From Roseobacter sp. MED193 (lineage in GTDB: Bacteria; Pseudomonadota; Alphaproteobacteria; Rhodobacterales; Rhodobacteraceae), in NCBI RefSeq assembly GCF_000152965.1, contig NZ_CH902583.1, forward strand, positions 2,981,694 to 3,045,693: DNA of 64,000 nt, written 5' to 3'. The first letter of the stretch is position 1, and each line of letters starts with the position of its first letter. The notes under the pieces were generated by a model, which was given only the letters and a program-made list of their open reading frames with translations, did not search any database and was not told the DNA's origin. This document shows positions 62,658 through 64,000 of the stretch, one piece after another. The translations under genes and the position numbers were made by a program.

Positions 62658-63449
62658 CTAGCGCGTTTGGCTGTTGATGCTGATGGGCAGCTGATCCCCC
62701 AACAGGCGCCGGACCTTTGGGTCCAGTCTGGGACTGTCTTTTGGGTAGGCCCCGGTCAGCTCCAAGGCCTCACGCGCAGTCATGCGATCTGCAATGCGCA
62801 CCCAGATCGTGCGGGTGGAAAAGGGCTGCTGATCGGGGCGGGCGGCGACTCCGAGTGTTAGCCCCTGTAGGTAACTGGTCTGTTGTGGGTGCTCGGGCAT
62901 TAAGACTGTTTCCGACAAAAAGCCCCCAATGCGCCTAGGTGTTTCATACATGCAGAGCCGATTGCCCTGAAAACTGGCCAAACCGTGATAGCGTCCGCGT
63001 TGGTGGATGCTGCCATCCAGGGAGCTTGCTCGCTCATAGGTATGGGTGACAACCAGCCCCTCTTCTGCCCGCAGCTGGATAAGACTGCGCAGGACCTGCC
63101 CTGGCCAGGTCGGGGTGCAATAATAGGCGTGGTAAACACCCAGAAATCGTCGCAACGGGCGGGCTTGGTTTTGAAACAACTGATTGAAGGGCTGCAATTG
63201 CGCTGCAGCACTTTGCGGTGGCTGGGCCGCCTGAGCTGAGCAGAAATCCGTATGGGGGGCGAAAAGCGCATTCTCCGACAGAGCAAAATACTTTTCGATA
63301 CGTCGCAGATTATGGGCCGAGGGTATCCCGCCGCCATTCAGATAGCGGTTGAACTGCTGGCGATTGATGCCGATGCCGCGACAGGTCTGGGCAATGGGGC
63401 CGGCCTCGGCGCAAAGCCAGCGCAGGTTCTGTGAAAAAGACGACGGCAT
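62658..63449 (-). CDS. Helix-turn-helix regulator with uncharacterised C-terminal domain
   Basis: A 263-residue protein. The N-terminal Cro/C1-type HTH reads LCAEAGPIAQTCRGIGINRQ then FNRYLNGGGIPSAHNLRRIE. A ~180-residue C-terminal domain begins around FLGVYHAYYCTPTWPGQVLR and has the look of a ligand-sensing beta-rich fold. I do not recognise a named domain there. It is divergent from the CocE/NonD hydrolase 133 bp away, so it may control that gene; the CoA-transferase is convergent. Confidence 0.83.
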   Translation of the reverse strand: MPSSFSQNLRWLCAEAGPIAQTCRGIGINRQQFNRYLNGGGIPSAHNLRRIEKYFALSENALFAPHTDFCSAQAAQPPQSAAAQLQPFNQLFQNQARPLRRFLGVYHAYYCTPTWPGQVLRSLIQLRAEEGLVVTHTYERASSLDGSIHQRGRYHGLASFQGNRLCMYETPRRIGGFLSETVLMPEHPQQTSYLQGLTLGVAARPDQQPFSTRTIWVRIADRMTAREALELTGAYPKDSPRLDPKVRRLLGDQLPISINSQTR

Positions 63450-63582
63450 CTTGGCTTCCTACTGGTCTGTGAACTTTCAAAGTGCTTACATTAGCGTCAC
63501 TTCGCTCACAATTGCGCAGTATGAAATATCAGCCACTTGGGTGAAGGTTTGGCAAAACAGCCAGCCAGAAAGAGACGGCCAG

Positions 63583-64000
63583 ATGCCAAATGCCTTTAAC
63601 TTGATCGACACCACCTGGATTGACCTGCCTGATGGGCGTCGCCTGGCCGCACGCATGTGGTTGCCTCGGCTGGAACAGCCAGTGCCGGCGATTCTGGAAT
63701 ATCTGCCCTACCGCCAGGGCGATGGCACCGCGCCACGGGATGAGACCACGCATACCGTTTTTGCCAGCGAGGGCTATGCCTGTATCCGCGTCGATATTGC
63801 CGGGACCGGGGACAGCGAAGGCGTTTTTGATGACGAATATTCTGAACAAGAGTTGAGCGACGGCGAGGCGGTTCTGGCCTGGATTGCCGCGCAGGACTGG
63901 TGCGACGGGAATATCGGCATGATCGGCATATCCTGGGGCGGCTTCAACGGCTTGCAACTGGCCTATCGTCGTCCAGAGGCGCTTAAGGCAGTGGTCTCGG
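63583..64000 (+). CDS. CocE/NonD-family hydrolase (3' end outside window)
   Basis: The first 139 codons of an alpha/beta hydrolase of the X-Pro dipeptidyl-peptidase/cocaine-esterase class. WIDLPDGRRLAARMWLPR, AILEYLPYRQGDGTAPRDE, CIRVDIAGTGDSEGVFDDEY and the nucleophile elbow GMIGISWGGFNGLQLAY are typical. The gene runs off the right edge still open; full-length members are about 550-670 residues. It likely hydrolyses an ester or amide; the substrate is unknown. Confidence 0.9.
   Translation, partial: MPNAFNLIDTTWIDLPDGRRLAARMWLPRLEQPVPAILEYLPYRQGDGTAPRDETTHTVFASEGYACIRVDIAGTGDSEGVFDDEYSEQELSDGEAVLAWIAAQDWCDGNIGMIGISWGGFNGLQLAYRRPEALKAVVS

Noticed and set aside
1-64000. CRISPR arrays, insertion sequences, prophage or rRNA
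   Set aside because: No regularly spaced repeats, transposase or integrase-like products, or rRNA-like stretches were seen on either strand.

Overview
The window looks like a chromosomal segment of a marine Rhodobacteraceae (Roseobacter-group) alphaproteobacterium. This rests on gene content, not on a search: phenylacetyl-CoA catabolism genes, a DmdC/DmdD-like pair linked to dimethylsulfoniopropionate breakdown, a PlcP-BtaA-BtaB lipid-remodelling operon, an Entner-Doudoroff cluster, DUF1127, and a complete haem-uptake/TonB locus. Coding density is high, intergenic gaps are short, and GTG/TTG starts and 4-bp ATGA overlaps are frequent. I see no insertion sequence, phage, CRISPR array or rRNA. 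There is one tRNA (CAU anticodon, minus strand, 9560-9636).

Layout. 1-2824: 3' part of an RND efflux pump, closed by a hairpin terminator. 2886-7338: an NTF2-like protein, a large PNPOx/ferredoxin-reductase/[2Fe-2S] fusion and a glutathione S-transferase on the minus strand, divergent from a LysR regulator. 7351-9421: N-acetylglucosamine-6-phosphate deacetylase plus a BadF-type sugar kinase. 9560-10726: tRNA and an alpha/beta hydrolase. 10768-17003: phenylacetate locus, with paaX and paaZ on minus and paaG-paaI-paaK-tetR on plus, and a TetR-type palindrome in the divergent promoter. 17082-18339: two small AT-richer genes of unknown function and a gene-free gap. 18340-22161: dmdD-like and dmdC-like genes divergent from an AraC regulator. 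22305-25776: an orphan sugar-type binding protein followed by a hybrid histidine kinase with its own periplasmic sensor domain. 25897-28582: plcP-btaA-btaB behind a clear PHO box. 28708-32229: iron/siderophore ABC transporter whose last gene is a pseudoazurin. 32249-36100: a small membrane ORF, an AraC regulator, and a MarR-sulfatase pair.

36440-41458: pgi-zwf-edd. 41631-45028: gamma-glutamyltransferase, TauE/SafE permease and an FCD-type GntR regulator, preceded by a striking double palindrome. 45278-48103: chemotaxis receptor, DUF1127 protein and LprI-like protein, with unusual inverted repeats around the DUF1127 gene. 48368-52282: a tightly packed module of two DUF4178 zinc-ribbon proteins, a tiny membrane protein, a DUF350 protein and a membrane-embedded spermidine-synthase-like enzyme. 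52345-61416: haem locus, hmuSTUV on minus and receptor, Cys-rich secreted protein, exbB, two exbD and tonB on plus. 61532-64000: family III CoA-transferase, an HTH regulator, and the start of a CocE/NonD hydrolase cut by the window edge.

The parts most worth following up are: (i) the DUF4178/DUF350/SpeE-like module, a conserved-looking membrane polyamine system without a described function; (ii) the tandem ExbD pair in which the second copy has Asn in place of the proton-carrying Asp; (iii) a copper protein translated as part of an iron-transport operon; (iv) the PHO-box-driven plcP-btaAB operon, whose first gene is easily mislabelled as LpxH; and (v) the double palindrome abutting the ribosome site of the gamma-glutamyltransferase operon.
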